From contig CAJYHN010000013.1 of the NCBI GenBank assembly GCA_913774665.1, forward strand, positions 124,001 to 188,000: a stretch of DNA of 64,000 bases, written 5' to 3'. How positions within the stretch are numbered: the first letter of the stretch is position 1; every line of letters begins with the position of its first letter. A program made the translations under genes and the position numbers. The DNA comes from an uncultured Microbacterium sp. (lineage in GTDB: Bacteria; Actinomycetota; Actinomycetes; Actinomycetales; Microbacteriaceae). Below the pieces are notes generated by a model. The model saw only the letters and a list, made by a program, of their open reading frames with translations. It was not told where the DNA came from and did not search any database. Shown in pieces: positions 41,779 through 50,853 of the stretch.

Positions 41779-43677
41779 ATGGCTGACACCCTCCCCTACG
41801 GTTCCTGGCCCTCCCCGATCACGCCCGACTCCGTCGCGCAGTCGTCGCCGCGCGTCGACGGGGCTCGACTCGTGGGCGACGAGATCTGGTGGGGCGAGTC
41901 CGTCCCGCACGAGGCGGGTCGCGTCGCCGTGAAGCGTCGCCGCGCGGACGGCTCGGTCGAGACGGTGCTCCCGGCCCCCGCCAACGCCCGTTCCGCCGTG
42001 CACGAGTACGGCGGAGGCGCCTGGACGGCGTCCGACGACGGCGAGCTGTACTACGTCGAGAAGAGCGACCAGCGCGTCTACGCGCTCCGCCCGGGCGAGA
42101 CCGCACGCCCCCTCACGGACGCCGACGAAGCCGTCCGTCACGGCGGCCTCCGGTGGGAGCACGGCGTCCTCCTCGCCATCCGCGAGACCCACGGCTCCGC
42201 CCGCGTTCCCCTCCGCGCAATCGTGCGCATCCCGCTCGAGGGGCCGGTCGAGGTGCTCGCCGAGGGCAGCGACTTCCTCGCGCAGCCCGCTCTCTCCCCC
42301 GACGGCCGCCTCCTGGCCTGGGTCGCCTGGAACCACCCCGACATGCCGTGGGACGCCACGATCCTCCGCGTGGCGGATCTCGAGACGGGCGCGCTTCGCG
42401 ATATCGCCGGCGGGGAGCACCGCGCGCCGCTGCAACCCGTCTGGATCGCCGACGATGAGGTGCTCTACGCCGACGACCCCGACGGTCGCTGGAACCTCTT
42501 CCGACGACCTCTTGAGGGAGACGCTCAACCCGTCGCCCCCGCCGATGCCGACACCGGCGGGGGTCTCTGGGTCCTCGGCACCCGCTGGTTCGGGGCCGGC
42601 TCCGACGGTCGCATCGTCGCTGTCCGCACGAACGGAGCCGACGAGGTCGTCGAGATCGCCCCGAGCGGTGTGCGCCCGGTCGACGTCCCCCTCGTCGCGG
42701 GAGCCGCGATCGACGACGTCCGCGGCTCCCGTGTGCTCGTCTCCGGGTCCGACGCGGGCGGACGCGCGGGCCTGTGGCTCGTCGACCTCGATTCCGGCGC
42801 CGTCGACCTCGTCACCGGCGGCGCCGGCTCCTGGGGAGACGAATGGATGCCGGCAGCCCTTGCCCTCTCCACCGACGGCCGGCACGGGCCCGTGCACGCC
42901 TTCGCGTACGCCCCCACCAACCCCGAGGTCACGCCGGTCGCGGGCGAGCGCCCGCCCTACGTGGTCCTCGTGCACGGCGGGCCGACCTCGCACGTCGGTC
43001 CCGCCCCCTCGGCGAAGACCGCCTTCTTCACCAGTCGCGGCATCGGCGTGCTCGACGTCAATTACGGCGGTTCCACGGGGTACGGCCGCGCCTACCGCGA
43101 TCGCCTGAAGGGGCAGTGGGGCGTCGTCGACGTCGATGACGTCGCGGCCGCGGCATCCGCTCTGGCGGACGCGGGCCTGGCCGATCCCGAGCGCCTCGCC
43201 ATCGCGGGGGGCTCAGCGGGCGGCTGGACCGTCCTCGCCGCGGTGACGCGCACCGACGTGTTCTCCGCGGGCATCTCGCGCTACGGCGTCGGAGACGCCC
43301 GCGCCCTCGCCGAGGACACCCACGACTTCGAGGCGCGCTACCTCGACGGGCTCATCGGACCGCTCCCCGAGGCCGAGCCGCTGTACGTCGAGCGCTCCCC
43401 CCTGGGGCGCCCCGATCTGTTCCGTGTCCCCCTGCTCATCCTCCAGGGCTCCGAGGACCGGGTGGTTCCGCCCTCGCAGGCCGAGGCCATCCGCGATGCC
43501 CTGGCCGCGCACGGCGTGCCCCACGCCTACGTCCTCTACGAGGGCGAGGGCCACGGGTTCCGACGGTCCGAGACGGTGATCGACTCCCTCGAACGCGAAC
43601 TCGGCTTCCTCGGCGCGGTCTTCGGATTCGAGACCCCCGGCATCCCTCCCCTCACGCTGGAGGGCGACGAGGGCTGA
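41779..43677 (+). CDS. S9 family (prolyl oligopeptidase-like) peptidase
   Basis: 632 residues. An N-terminal beta-propeller (about 1-370, repeated WD-like blades) precedes an alpha/beta hydrolase domain with nucleophile in IAGGSAGGWT (serine about 480), aspartate in LQGSEDRVVPPSQ and histidine in EGEGHGFR. The domain layout is that of acylaminoacyl peptidase / dipeptidyl aminopeptidase; it is cytoplasmic, with no signal peptide. It probably degrades short peptides. Single gene ending in a strong terminator shared with hflX. Confidence 0.93.
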   Translation: MADTLPYGSWPSPITPDSVAQSSPRVDGARLVGDEIWWGESVPHEAGRVAVKRRRADGSVETVLPAPANARSAVHEYGGGAWTASDDGELYYVEKSDQRVYALRPGETARPLTDADEAVRHGGLRWEHGVLLAIRETHGSARVPLRAIVRIPLEGPVEVLAEGSDFLAQPALSPDGRLLAWVAWNHPDMPWDATILRVADLETGALRDIAGGEHRAPLQPVWIADDEVLYADDPDGRWNLFRRPLEGDAQPVAPADADTGGGLWVLGTRWFGAGSDGRIVAVRTNGADEVVEIAPSGVRPVDVPLVAGAAIDDVRGSRVLVSGSDAGGRAGLWLVDLDSGAVDLVTGGAGSWGDEWMPAALALSTDGRHGPVHAFAYAPTNPEVTPVAGERPPYVVLVHGGPTSHVGPAPSAKTAFFTSRGIGVLDVNYGGSTGYGRAYRDRLKGQWGVVDVDDVAAAASALADAGLADPERLAIAGGSAGGWTVLAAVTRTDVFSAGISRYGVGDARALAEDTHDFEARYLDGLIGPLPEAEPLYVERSPLGRPDLFRVPLLILQGSEDRVVPPSQAEAIRDALAAHGVPHAYVLYEGEGHGFRRSETVIDSLERELGFLGAVFGFETPGIPPLTLEGDEG

Positions 43678-43685
43678 CCTTGCGA

Positions 43686-43733
43686 CCGCGTGGGGGCTCC
43701 ATCGATCGTCAGGTCGACGGAGCCCCCACGCGG
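43686..43733. terminator. Bidirectional terminator between S9 peptidase and hflX
   Basis: A perfect 15-bp stem (43686-43700 with 43719-43733) closes an 18-base loop and is followed by TTTC on the plus strand. It serves both converging genes. Confidence 0.8.
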
Positions 43734-43735
43734 TT

Positions 43736-45253
43736 TCAGGCTCCGAAGGGTGCGAGCTCGGCCGCGAGACGCGCACCCACGTGCGCGTGCAGGAACGTCC
43801 CGCTCTCGCGGTGCTCCTGGGCGACGATCAGCCCGCTCTCGTGCACGGCCGACACGAGATCGCCGCGGTCGTACGGAACGACGGCCTGCACCTCGACGGC
43901 CGGCAGGGGAAGTGCCTCCTCGATCGCGGCGCGCAGCTCGTCGATGCCCTCTCCCGTGCGCGACGAGACGAACTTCGCCTGCGGTGCCAGACCGCGCAGG
44001 ACCAGACGGTCGTCCTCGCTCACCAGATCGGCCTTGTTGAACACGACGATCTCGTGACCGAAGTCCGCGTCGACGTCGCCCATCACGTCGCGCACCGTCA
44101 TAAGCTGCGCCGCCGGATCGGGGTGCGACGCGTCGACGACGTGCAGGATGACGTCGGCGTCGCCGACCTCCTCGAGCGTCGATCGGAACGCCTCGACGAG
44201 CTGGTGCGGAAGGTTCCGCACGAAGCCGACGGTGTCGGTCAGGGTGTAGACGCGGCCGTCGGTGGTCTCGGAGCGGCGGACCGTGGCATCCAGGGTCGCG
44301 AAGAGCGCGTTCTCGACGAGCACCCCGGCGCTGGTGAGGCGGTTGAGCAGACTCGACTTGCCGGCGTTGGTGTACCCCGCGATCGCGACCGAGGGGATCG
44401 TGTGACGTTTGCGCTCGGCGCGCTTGGCCTCGCGGGCCGGGGCGAAGTCGCGTAGCTGCTTGCGCAGCAGCGCCATCTTCGTGCGGATGCGACGACGGTC
44501 GAGCTCGATCTTCGTCTCACCGGGGCCGCGCGAGCCCATACCGGCGCCGCCGGCACCGACCTGGCCACCGGCCTGGCGCGACATCGAGTCACCCCACCCG
44601 CGCAGACGCGGGAGGAGGTATTCGAGCTGGGCGAGTTCGACCTGCGCCTTGCCCTCGCGGCTCTTGGCGTGCTGGCTGAAGATGTCGAGGATCACCGTGG
44701 TCCGGTCGATCACCTTGACCTTGACGACGTCCTCCAGCGCGCGGCGCTGGCTGGGCGCGAGTTCGGTGTCGGCGATGACGGTGTCGGCGCCGACCGCGGC
44801 GACGATGTCGCGCAGCTCGGCGGCCTTGCCGCGTCCGACGTAGGTCGCGGGATCGGGGTGAGGGCGGCGCTGCAGCACGCCGTCGAGCACGACGGCGCCG
44901 GCCGTCTCGGCGAGAGCGGCCAGCTCACGCAGCGAGTTCTCGGCATCCACCTGCTCACCCTGCGGGTGCACGCCGACGAGCACGACGTTCTCGAGGCGCA
45001 GCTGGCGGTACTCGACCTCGGTGACGTCTTCGAGCTCGGTCGAGAGCCCGCCCACGCGACGCAGTGCCGCACGTTCTTCGCGGTCCCACTGATCGCCGTC
45101 GGCGTCGCCGCCGTAGGCGGTCGTGGCGTCCTGCAGAGCCTGTGCCGCACCGAAGACCCGGACCCCGCCGTGCGCTTCGGCGCGCGAGAGCACGCGGTCC
45201 ACCGGATCCACCGGAGACGCGTCGGTGCTCGGGGGTGTGGTCTGTTCGGTCAT
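43736..45253 (-). CDS. hflX: GTPase HflX
   Basis: 505 residues. The N-terminal HflX subdomain has ELAALAETAGAVVLDGVLQR and DPATYVGRGKAAELRDIV; the glycine-rich GAGGAGMGSRGPGETKIELD leads into the GTPase domain with P loop AGYTNAGKSSLLNRL, DTVGF and NKAD. HflX binds 50S and splits stalled ribosomes. The first 70 residues are a variable extension. ATG 45253 has GGAAGGA upstream. It follows the actinobacterial order with dapF, miaA and miaB nearby. Confidence 0.96.
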   Translation of the reverse strand: MTEQTTPPSTDASPVDPVDRVLSRAEAHGGVRVFGAAQALQDATTAYGGDADGDQWDREERAALRRVGGLSTELEDVTEVEYRQLRLENVVLVGVHPQGEQVDAENSLRELAALAETAGAVVLDGVLQRRPHPDPATYVGRGKAAELRDIVAAVGADTVIADTELAPSQRRALEDVVKVKVIDRTTVILDIFSQHAKSREGKAQVELAQLEYLLPRLRGWGDSMSRQAGGQVGAGGAGMGSRGPGETKIELDRRRIRTKMALLRKQLRDFAPAREAKRAERKRHTIPSVAIAGYTNAGKSSLLNRLTSAGVLVENALFATLDATVRRSETTDGRVYTLTDTVGFVRNLPHQLVEAFRSTLEEVGDADVILHVVDASHPDPAAQLMTVRDVMGDVDADFGHEIVVFNKADLVSEDDRLVLRGLAPQAKFVSSRTGEGIDELRAAIEEALPLPAVEVQAVVPYDRGDLVSAVHESGLIVAQEHRESGTFLHAHVGARLAAELAPFGA

Positions 45254-45327
45254 GGGTTCCTTCCGTTCGCGGTGCACCCGCGTGTTCTGGCACTTTATCC
45301 GGCCCCACGCCCTGGGGGCCGGTCGGA

Positions 45328-45333
45328 TATCCT
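45328..45333 (+). promoter_or_regulatory. Candidate leaderless -10 element of the methyltransferase gene
   Basis: TATCCT ends six bases before the ATG at 45340. Confidence 0.5.
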
Positions 45334-45339
45334 GGCGTG

Positions 45340-45984
45340 ATGGGGAGCGAGCACTACTTCAGCGCGTCGCCGTCGAGTCCCGAGCAGCTCCGCCACCTTC
45401 GAGTGACGCTGGCCGGTCGCGAGCTCGAGGTGGTCACGGCCGGCGGCGTTTTCAGTCCCGATCACGTGGATGCCGGCACCTCGGTGCTGCTCGCGAACAC
45501 CCCGCCCCCTCCCGCCGGTGGGAATTTCCTCGACCTGGGGTGCGGGTGGGGTCCGATCTCGCTGTCGCTCGCGCTCGCTTCACCGCACGCGACCGTGTGG
45601 GCGGTCGACGTCAACGAGCGTGCTCTCGATCTCGTGAGGCGGAACGCGGAGTCCCTCGGCCTCAGCAACATCAACGCCGTGCGCCCGGAGGATGTTCCCG
45701 AGGACGTCACGTTCCGCACCATCCGCTCGAACCCGCCCATCCGCGTCGGCAAGTCCGAGTTGCACGGCATGCTGCAGCACTGGATCCCCCGCCTGTCGGA
45801 ACGCAGCGACGGGTGGTTCGTGGTGCAGCGCAACCTCGGATCCGACTCGCTGCAGCGCTGGCTCGCCGCGACATTCCCCGCGGGGTACAGCGTGCAGCGT
45901 GCCGCCACCGGTCGGGGATTCCGCGTGCTGCGGGTCCGCAAGCACGGCTCTCCGCCGAGCGAGCTGATCGACGTCGTCTCGTGA
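45340..45984 (+). CDS. Class I SAM-dependent methyltransferase, RsmC-like
   Basis: 214 residues. MGSEHYFSASPSSPE opens a domain with SAM motif I FLDLGCGWGPISLSLA (about 63-78), an acidic VWAVDVNERAL for the ribose, and SNPPIRVG, the NPP[YF]-type motif of enzymes that methylate an exocyclic amino group. This matches the C-terminal catalytic half of RsmC/RsmD-type rRNA guanine-N2 methyltransferases; the RsmC N-terminal half is absent. Ordinary annotation is class I SAM methyltransferase. The ATG at 45340 fits a leaderless -10. Divergent from hflX. Confidence 0.88.
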   Translation: MGSEHYFSASPSSPEQLRHLRVTLAGRELEVVTAGGVFSPDHVDAGTSVLLANTPPPPAGGNFLDLGCGWGPISLSLALASPHATVWAVDVNERALDLVRRNAESLGLSNINAVRPEDVPEDVTFRTIRSNPPIRVGKSELHGMLQHWIPRLSERSDGWFVVQRNLGSDSLQRWLAATFPAGYSVQRAATGRGFRVLRVRKHGSPPSELIDVVS

Positions 45985-46141
45985 GACGCGCCCGGCACGG
46001 GAACCCCGGATGCCGGAACTGCACGCCCTGAGCGAGATCGCGCGCTCGTGTGGCCGCCGATCGCGACCCGCGGGGGAAGCGCCCTCCCGGCGTGCCGTCA
46101 GCAACCGACTGACGGACCCCGCCGGCCGGCTCCTCACCCCG

Positions 46142-46996
46142 TCAGGCGAGCGCGACCTCGCCGGTGAACACCAGCGAGGCAGGGCCCGACAGGTGAACCC
46201 GGCCATCGGCGACGCGCACGCCCAGCGTGCCGCCCGGGGTGTCGACGACCCAGGAGTCGGGGGCGGCGGCCCCCGCCCAGTGGCGGACGGCCAGGGCCGC
46301 TGCCGCCACGCCGGTGCCGCAGCTCAGCGTCTCGCCCACCCCGCGTTCGAACACGCGCAGGCGGATCGCTCCGACACCGTCGCGCACGAGCGGGTCGGCG
46401 GGGACGACGAACTCGACGTTCGCGCCGTGACGCGGCGCCGGGTCGAGCACCGGCTGATAGGCGAGATCGAGGCCCTCGAGTTCGGCGTCGGACGACAACG
46501 CGACCACGACGTGCGGGTTGCCCACGTCGACGCCGACGCCGGGACGTGCGACCGGCAGACCCTTCGCGCGAACCAGCGTCTCGCCCGGCTCGATCGCGAA
46601 GTCACCCAGGTCGACCTCGTAACCGCGGTCGCTGCGCGTCAGGGTCTTGATGCCCGCGCGCGTGCCGATGCGCAGCCCTCCCTCGAGCGAAGCGAGTCCG
46701 GTGTCGCTCAGGTAGCGCGCGAACACCCGTGTGCCGTTGCCGCACATCTCGGCCTTCGAGCCGTCGGCGTTGCGGTAGTCCATGAACCACTCGGCCCCGG
46801 ATGCCGCGGCATCCGCCCCCTCGTCGATGGCGCGCGAGCGCACCACGCGCAGCAGACCGTCGGCGCCGATGCCGAAGTGGCGGTCGCAGAGGGCGGAGAT
46901 CTGCGCGTCGGAGAGGTCGAGCTCGCCGTCGGGGTCGGCGATCACCACGAAGTCGTTGCCGGTTCCGTGGCCCTTGGTGAACGGGAGAGTCGCCAT
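46142..46996 (-). CDS. dapF: Diaminopimelate epimerase
   Basis: 284-residue two-lobed cofactor-free epimerase converting LL- to meso-diaminopimelate for lysine and cell wall. The two catalytic cysteines are C85 (MCGNG) and C226 (SCGTG). [14 protein letters not shown] is the N-terminal signature. ATG 46996 stands six bases after TACACT, again a leaderless pattern. Single gene between the methyltransferase (convergent) and the divergent pentapeptide-like gene. Confidence 0.96.
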   Translation of the reverse strand: MATLPFTKGHGTGNDFVVIADPDGELDLSDAQISALCDRHFGIGADGLLRVVRSRAIDEGADAAASGAEWFMDYRNADGSKAEMCGNGTRVFARYLSDTGLASLEGGLRIGTRAGIKTLTRSDRGYEVDLGDFAIEPGETLVRAKGLPVARPGVGVDVGNPHVVVALSSDAELEGLDLAYQPVLDPAPRHGANVEFVVPADPLVRDGVGAIRLRVFERGVGETLSCGTGVAAAALAVRHWAGAAAPDSWVVDTPGGTLGVRVADGRVHLSGPASLVFTGEVALA

Positions 46997-47002
46997 GCGT
47001 CC

Positions 47003-47008
47003 AGTGTA
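47003..47008 (-). promoter_or_regulatory. Candidate leaderless -10 element of dapF
   Basis: TACACT on the minus strand ends six bases before the dapF ATG. Confidence 0.5.
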
Positions 47009-47062
47009 CGGACGGGCGGCGGATAGGCTTTCCCGGGCCCTCCCCCGTCCCGAGGAGACCCC

Positions 47063-47725
47063 GTGCCGAAGCCCCCCGCCCTCATCGCCCCCTCGTTCGA
47101 TTGGCCGCCCCTGGACGATCTCGACGAGGGCGAGTCGTCGCAGCTGGTGCCCCGAGCCCGTCTCGAGGGTCTGTCGTTCCGCGACCTGCGTGTCGACGCG
47201 CTCGACCTCGAGAGCGCCGACCTGGCGCTCTGCCGCGTCGACGGCGTCCGCGCCGCCGAGGTCTCGCTGCGCTACGCGACCGTGGCGGAATCGGCCTGGA
47301 GCGGCTGGGACGTGCCGATCCTGCGCACGGCGCGCGCCAGCTGGCGCGACCTCGAGATCGACGGCACCCGCTCCGGCTCCGTCGAGGCCTACGAGTCGAC
47401 GTGGAAAGGCGTGCACTTCGTCAACTGCCGCCTCGGGTTCGTGAACCTGCGCGGCGCCCATCTGCAGGACGTCGCGTTCACCGACTGCACGATCGACGAG
47501 CTCGATCTCGGGCAGGCGAAGCTCACCCGCTTCGCCGCCCCCGGCTCGCGGATCTCGCAGCTCATCGTCGAGCAGTCGACGTTGCAGCATGTCGACCTGC
47601 GCGGCGCCGACCTCGACGGGCTCGCGGGGATCTCCGCCCTCCGCGGTGCCACCATCTCGTCGCTGCAGCTGCAGCAGCTCGCGCCCCTGCTCGCGGCGGA
47701 CCGCGGGATCACCGTGCGCGACTGA
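47063..47725 (+). CDS. Pentapeptide repeat-like protein
   Basis: 220 residues. Quasi-repeats of five with a central L or F recur through about 33-185 (for example [45 protein letters not shown]), predicting a right-handed quadrilateral beta-helix. The repeats are irregular compared with Qnr/MfpA gyrase-protecting proteins, so that role should not be assumed. GTG start with GAGGAG upstream and a TAGGCT -10 at 47025. The C-terminal helix ([18 protein letters not shown]) is typical of small stand-alone members. Function unknown. Confidence 0.8.
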   Translation: MPKPPALIAPSFDWPPLDDLDEGESSQLVPRARLEGLSFRDLRVDALDLESADLALCRVDGVRAAEVSLRYATVAESAWSGWDVPILRTARASWRDLEIDGTRSGSVEAYESTWKGVHFVNCRLGFVNLRGAHLQDVAFTDCTIDELDLGQAKLTRFAAPGSRISQLIVEQSTLQHVDLRGADLDGLAGISALRGATISSLQLQQLAPLLAADRGITVRD

Positions 47726-47734
47726 CGACGCCGC

Positions 47735-48184
47735 TCAGGCGGAAGACGAGGGGCCTCCGGGGCCGTCCACGATGAGCCGGCGGCCGGTCGCCCAGGTGTC
47801 GAAGGGTTCGTACCCGAGCTCGTCGTAGAAGCCGCGGGCACCGGTGTTGTCGGGACGCACCATCAGTTGCACCTTGGGGCAGCCCAACGCTTCGAGCAGC
47901 CGTTCTGCTTCGGCCACGAGAGCGCGTCCGATCCCCTGCCCGCGGTGCGAGGCGGCGGTGGCGAGGTAGTACAACCACCCACGGTGGCCGTCGTAGCCCG
48001 CCATGACGCTGCCGACCACCAGGTCCGCATCGAACGCGACGAGGAACAGCTCCGGCTGCACGGTGAGCTTGCGCCGGATGTCGGCGCGGGGGTCGTTCCA
48101 CGGGCGCGTGAGACCCGCTTGCTCCCAGAGGGCGACGACGGCGTCTTCGTCATCCAGCGTGAAGGGACGGATCTGGACCGTCAT
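47735..48184 (-). CDS. GNAT acetyltransferase, YpeA-like
   Basis: 149 residues close to enteric Ype[19 protein letters not shown] (about 20-37), [13 protein letters not shown], acetyl-CoA motif [12 protein letters not shown] (about 79-90) and [12 protein letters not shown]. The acceptor is unknown; YpeA itself is uncharacterised. ATG overlaps the miaA stop by four bases, so it is translated with miaB-miaA. Confidence 0.88.
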   Translation of the reverse strand: MTVQIRPFTLDDEDAVVALWEQAGLTRPWNDPRADIRRKLTVQPELFLVAFDADLVVGSVMAGYDGHRGWLYYLATAASHRGQGIGRALVAEAERLLEALGCPKVQLMVRPDNTGARGFYDELGYEPFDTWATGRRLIVDGPGGPSSSA

Positions 48185-49110
48185 GTGCGTTCCTCCGAGC
48201 GGGATGCCAGGGTGCCGGCATCCACCGTCCGCGCGTCGACCCATTCGGCTTCGGCGTAGCGCCGGAACCACGACACCTGGCGACGCGCGTAGCGCCGCGT
48301 GAGGGCCTGGGTCTCGGCGACGGCCTCGTCGCGGGTGACGTCGCCGCGGATCTGCTTCAGCGCCTGCGCGTACCCGATCGCGCGACCGGCGGTGACGCCC
48401 CGCTCGATCCCGGCGGGGATGAGCGCCTCGACCTCGGCGACAAGGCCGGCGGCCCACATCTGCTCGACGCGGGCATCGAGGAGGCCGACGAGCTCTTCGC
48501 GATCGATCGCGGTGCCGACGATCCGCGTCTGCGGATGCCAGAACTCCGGCGCCTCGGGAAGAGCACCGCCGTGCGTCTCGCCGCCCTGGGCCAGCACCTC
48601 GAGCGCCCGCACGACGCGACGCCCGTTGCGCGGATCGATGCGCTCCGCGGCATCCGGATCCTCCTCCCGCAGGCGCGCGTAGAGCGCACCCGGTCCGTGC
48701 TCGTCGAGCTCGCGTTCGAGCGCGGTGCGCAGAGCCTCGTCGCGCGGCGGGAACCGGAAGTCCCACAGCACGCTCGAGACGTACAGGCCCGACCCGCCGA
48801 CGAGGATGGCATCGGCCCCCCGACCGTGGATCTCGCGGATCGCCGTGCGCGCGGCATCCTGATACCAGGCCACCGCGGCCTCGTCGGTCACCGCGAGGGC
48901 GTCGAAGAGATGGTGCCGGATGCCGCGCCGCTCCCCCTCGGGGAGCTTCGCCGTCCCGATATCCATACCGCGGTACAGCTGCATCGCATCGGCGTTCACG
49001 ACCTCGGCAGGCCGACCCTGGGCGGACAGTGCTTCGGCGAGGTCGAGCGACAGACCCGTCTTGCCGGTGCCGGTGGCGCCGACGACGGCCCAGAGGGCCG
49101 GGCCGCTCAC
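48181..49110 (-). CDS. miaA: tRNA dimethylallyltransferase
   Basis: 309 residues. Adds dimethylallyl to A37 of tRNAs reading UNN codons. P loop GATGTGKT (about 9-16), [30 protein letters not shown] and [13 protein letters not shown] are family signatures. GTG 49110 overlaps the miaB stop as GTGA; earlier in-frame codons are inside miaB and not conserved. MiaB then adds the methylthio group to the same base. Confidence 0.96.
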   Translation of the reverse strand: MSGPALWAVVGATGTGKTGLSLDLAEALSAQGRPAEVVNADAMQLYRGMDIGTAKLPEGERRGIRHHLFDALAVTDEAAVAWYQDAARTAIREIHGRGADAILVGGSGLYVSSVLWDFRFPPRDEALRTALERELDEHGPGALYARLREEDPDAAERIDPRNGRRVVRALEVLAQGGETHGGALPEAPEFWHPQTRIVGTAIDREELVGLLDARVEQMWAAGLVAEVEALIPAGIERGVTAGRAIGYAQALKQIRGDVTRDEAVAETQALTRRYARRQVSWFRRYAEAEWVDARTVDAGTLASRSEERT

Positions 49111-50654
49111 ACGCCGACGCGGAGGGTGGGCAGGCCGAGAGAGACCGCGCGCGGAGCGCCGGCCTCGCCCGCCGGTGCGGGCACGCCGCACGATTCCGCC
49201 TGCGAGCGGTCCCACGCGTCACCCGCGCGGGTGCGGCGGATACGCAGGGGGGCCCCGTCGGGCGCATCGGCGAGAAGGTGGAAGGGAGCCGCGTGCGTCA
49301 CGGTGACCGAGACCACGTCGCCCGGGCGCGGCACCGCCGAACCCTCCGGCAGCTCGAAGTGCACGAGGCGGTTGTCTTCGGCGCGACCGGTGAGACGGTG
49401 CGTCTCGACGTCTTTCTTGCCCTCGCCCGCGGAGACGAGCACCTCGAGGGTGCGACCGAGCTGCTTCTGGTTCTCTTCCGCGGCGATCCGGTCCTGTAGG
49501 GCGGTCAGGCGCTCGTAGCGCTCCTGCACGACCGCCTTCGGCACCTGGTCGGCCATCGTCGCCGCGGGAGTGCCCTCGCGGATCGAGTACTGGAACGTGA
49601 AGGCGCTCGAGAACCGGGAGGCCTCGACGACGCGCAGCGTCTCTTGGAAGTCCTCCTCGGTCTCGCCGGGGAAGCCGACGATGATGTCGGTGGTGATCGC
49701 GGCGTTCGGGATGCGCTCGCGCACGCGGTCGAGGATGCCGAGGAACTTCTCGCTGCGGTACGAGCGGCGCATCGCCTTGAGAATGCGGTCGGAGCCCGAC
49801 TGCAGCGGCATGTGCAACTGGGGCATGACGGCCGGGGTCTCGGCCATCGCGGCGATCACGTCGTCGGTGAAGGCGGCGGGGTGGGGGCTCGTGAAGCGGA
49901 TGCGCTCGAGCCCCTCGATCTCACCCGCGGCGCGCAGCAGCTTGCCGAACGCGAGACGGTCGCCGAACTCGACGCCGTAGGAATTGACGTTCTGACCGAG
50001 AAGGGTGACCTCGATCGCCCCGTCGTCGACGAGCAGGCGGATCTCGTTCAGGATGTCGCCGGGGCGGCGATCCTTCTCTTTGCCGCGAAGGCTCGGCACG
50101 ATGCAGAACGTGCACGTGTTGTTGCAGCCGACCGAGATCGAGACCCACCCGCTGTGGACAGAGTCGCGCTTCGTCGGAAGGGTGGACGGGAAGATCTCGA
50201 GCGACTCGAGGATCTCGAGCTCTGCCTCGCCGTTATGACGCGCACGCTCGAGCATGCCGGGGAGCGAGCCCATGTTGTGCGTGCCGAACACCACGTCGAC
50301 CCAGGGGGCCTTCTGCTGGACGGCGTCCTTGTCCATCTGCGCCAAGCAGCCGCCGACGGCGATCTGCATACCCGCGTGCGCATCCTTGCGCGACTTGAGG
50401 TGGCCGAGCGTGCCGTACAGCTTTCCGGCGGCGTTGTCGCGCACGGCGCACGTGTTGATCACGACGACATCGGCTTCGGTGCCGGCATCGGCCCGGACAT
50501 AGCCGGCGCTCTCGAGGGAGCCCGACAGACGCTCGGAATCGTGCACGTTCATCTGGCACCCGAAGGTGCGCACTTCGTAGGTGCGGGGCCCTGCTGCGCC
50601 CTGCGCGGCAGCGGACGGCGCGATCAGGGTCGGGGTCGAAACGGGGGTGGTCAT
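49107..50654 (-). CDS. miaB: tRNA-2-methylthio-N6-dimethylallyladenosine synthase
   Basis: 515-residue radical-SAM methylthiotransferase. N-terminal UPF0004 domain with cluster cysteines C33 (FGCQMN), C68 (INTCAV) and C102 (GGCLAQ); radical-SAM cysteines C176, C180, C183 (GCNNTCTFC); TRAM domain at about 390-460. The C-terminal 55 residues ([18 protein letters not shown] onward) extend beyond the usual length. A TAGACT hexamer ends ten bases before the ATG. First gene of miaB-miaA-ypeA. Confidence 0.97.
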   Translation of the reverse strand: MTTPVSTPTLIAPSAAAQGAAGPRTYEVRTFGCQMNVHDSERLSGSLESAGYVRADAGTEADVVVINTCAVRDNAAGKLYGTLGHLKSRKDAHAGMQIAVGGCLAQMDKDAVQQKAPWVDVVFGTHNMGSLPGMLERARHNGEAELEILESLEIFPSTLPTKRDSVHSGWVSISVGCNNTCTFCIVPSLRGKEKDRRPGDILNEIRLLVDDGAIEVTLLGQNVNSYGVEFGDRLAFGKLLRAAGEIEGLERIRFTSPHPAAFTDDVIAAMAETPAVMPQLHMPLQSGSDRILKAMRRSYRSEKFLGILDRVRERIPNAAITTDIIVGFPGETEEDFQETLRVVEASRFSSAFTFQYSIREGTPAATMADQVPKAVVQERYERLTALQDRIAAEENQKQLGRTLEVLVSAGEGKKDVETHRLTGRAEDNRLVHFELPEGSAVPRPGDVVSVTVTHAAPFHLLADAPDGAPLRIRRTRAGDAWDRSQAESCGVPAPAGEAGAPRAVSLGLPTLRVGV

Positions 50655-50853
50655 GATGCGTGCAAGTCTAAACGCCGCCCTTGCGAAGACCGCCGGATGG
50701 TTGTCATGCTCGTGAACAACGACCGCGCAGCTTTTGGCGTATTACGTGTTAAAGGATGCGCGAAGAGGCTCAGGGAGTGCGCCTCGTGTCGGTAGTTTGG
50801 GGGACTCAACACCGCCTGCGAGGTCTGCGGGCGGTCTCCGGGGGGAGAAGAAC

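Noticed and set aside
40714-42993. 877-codon minus-strand frame extending the LysM gene through lexA
   Set aside because: It reads antisense to lexA and the S9 peptidase. Only the last 116 codons, after a good ribosome site, show real protein sequence.
47063-47725. Pentapeptide protein as a quinolone-resistance (Qnr/MfpA) factor
   Set aside because: Repeats are too irregular and interrupted for the Qnr coil pattern, so no gyrase-protecting role is claimed.
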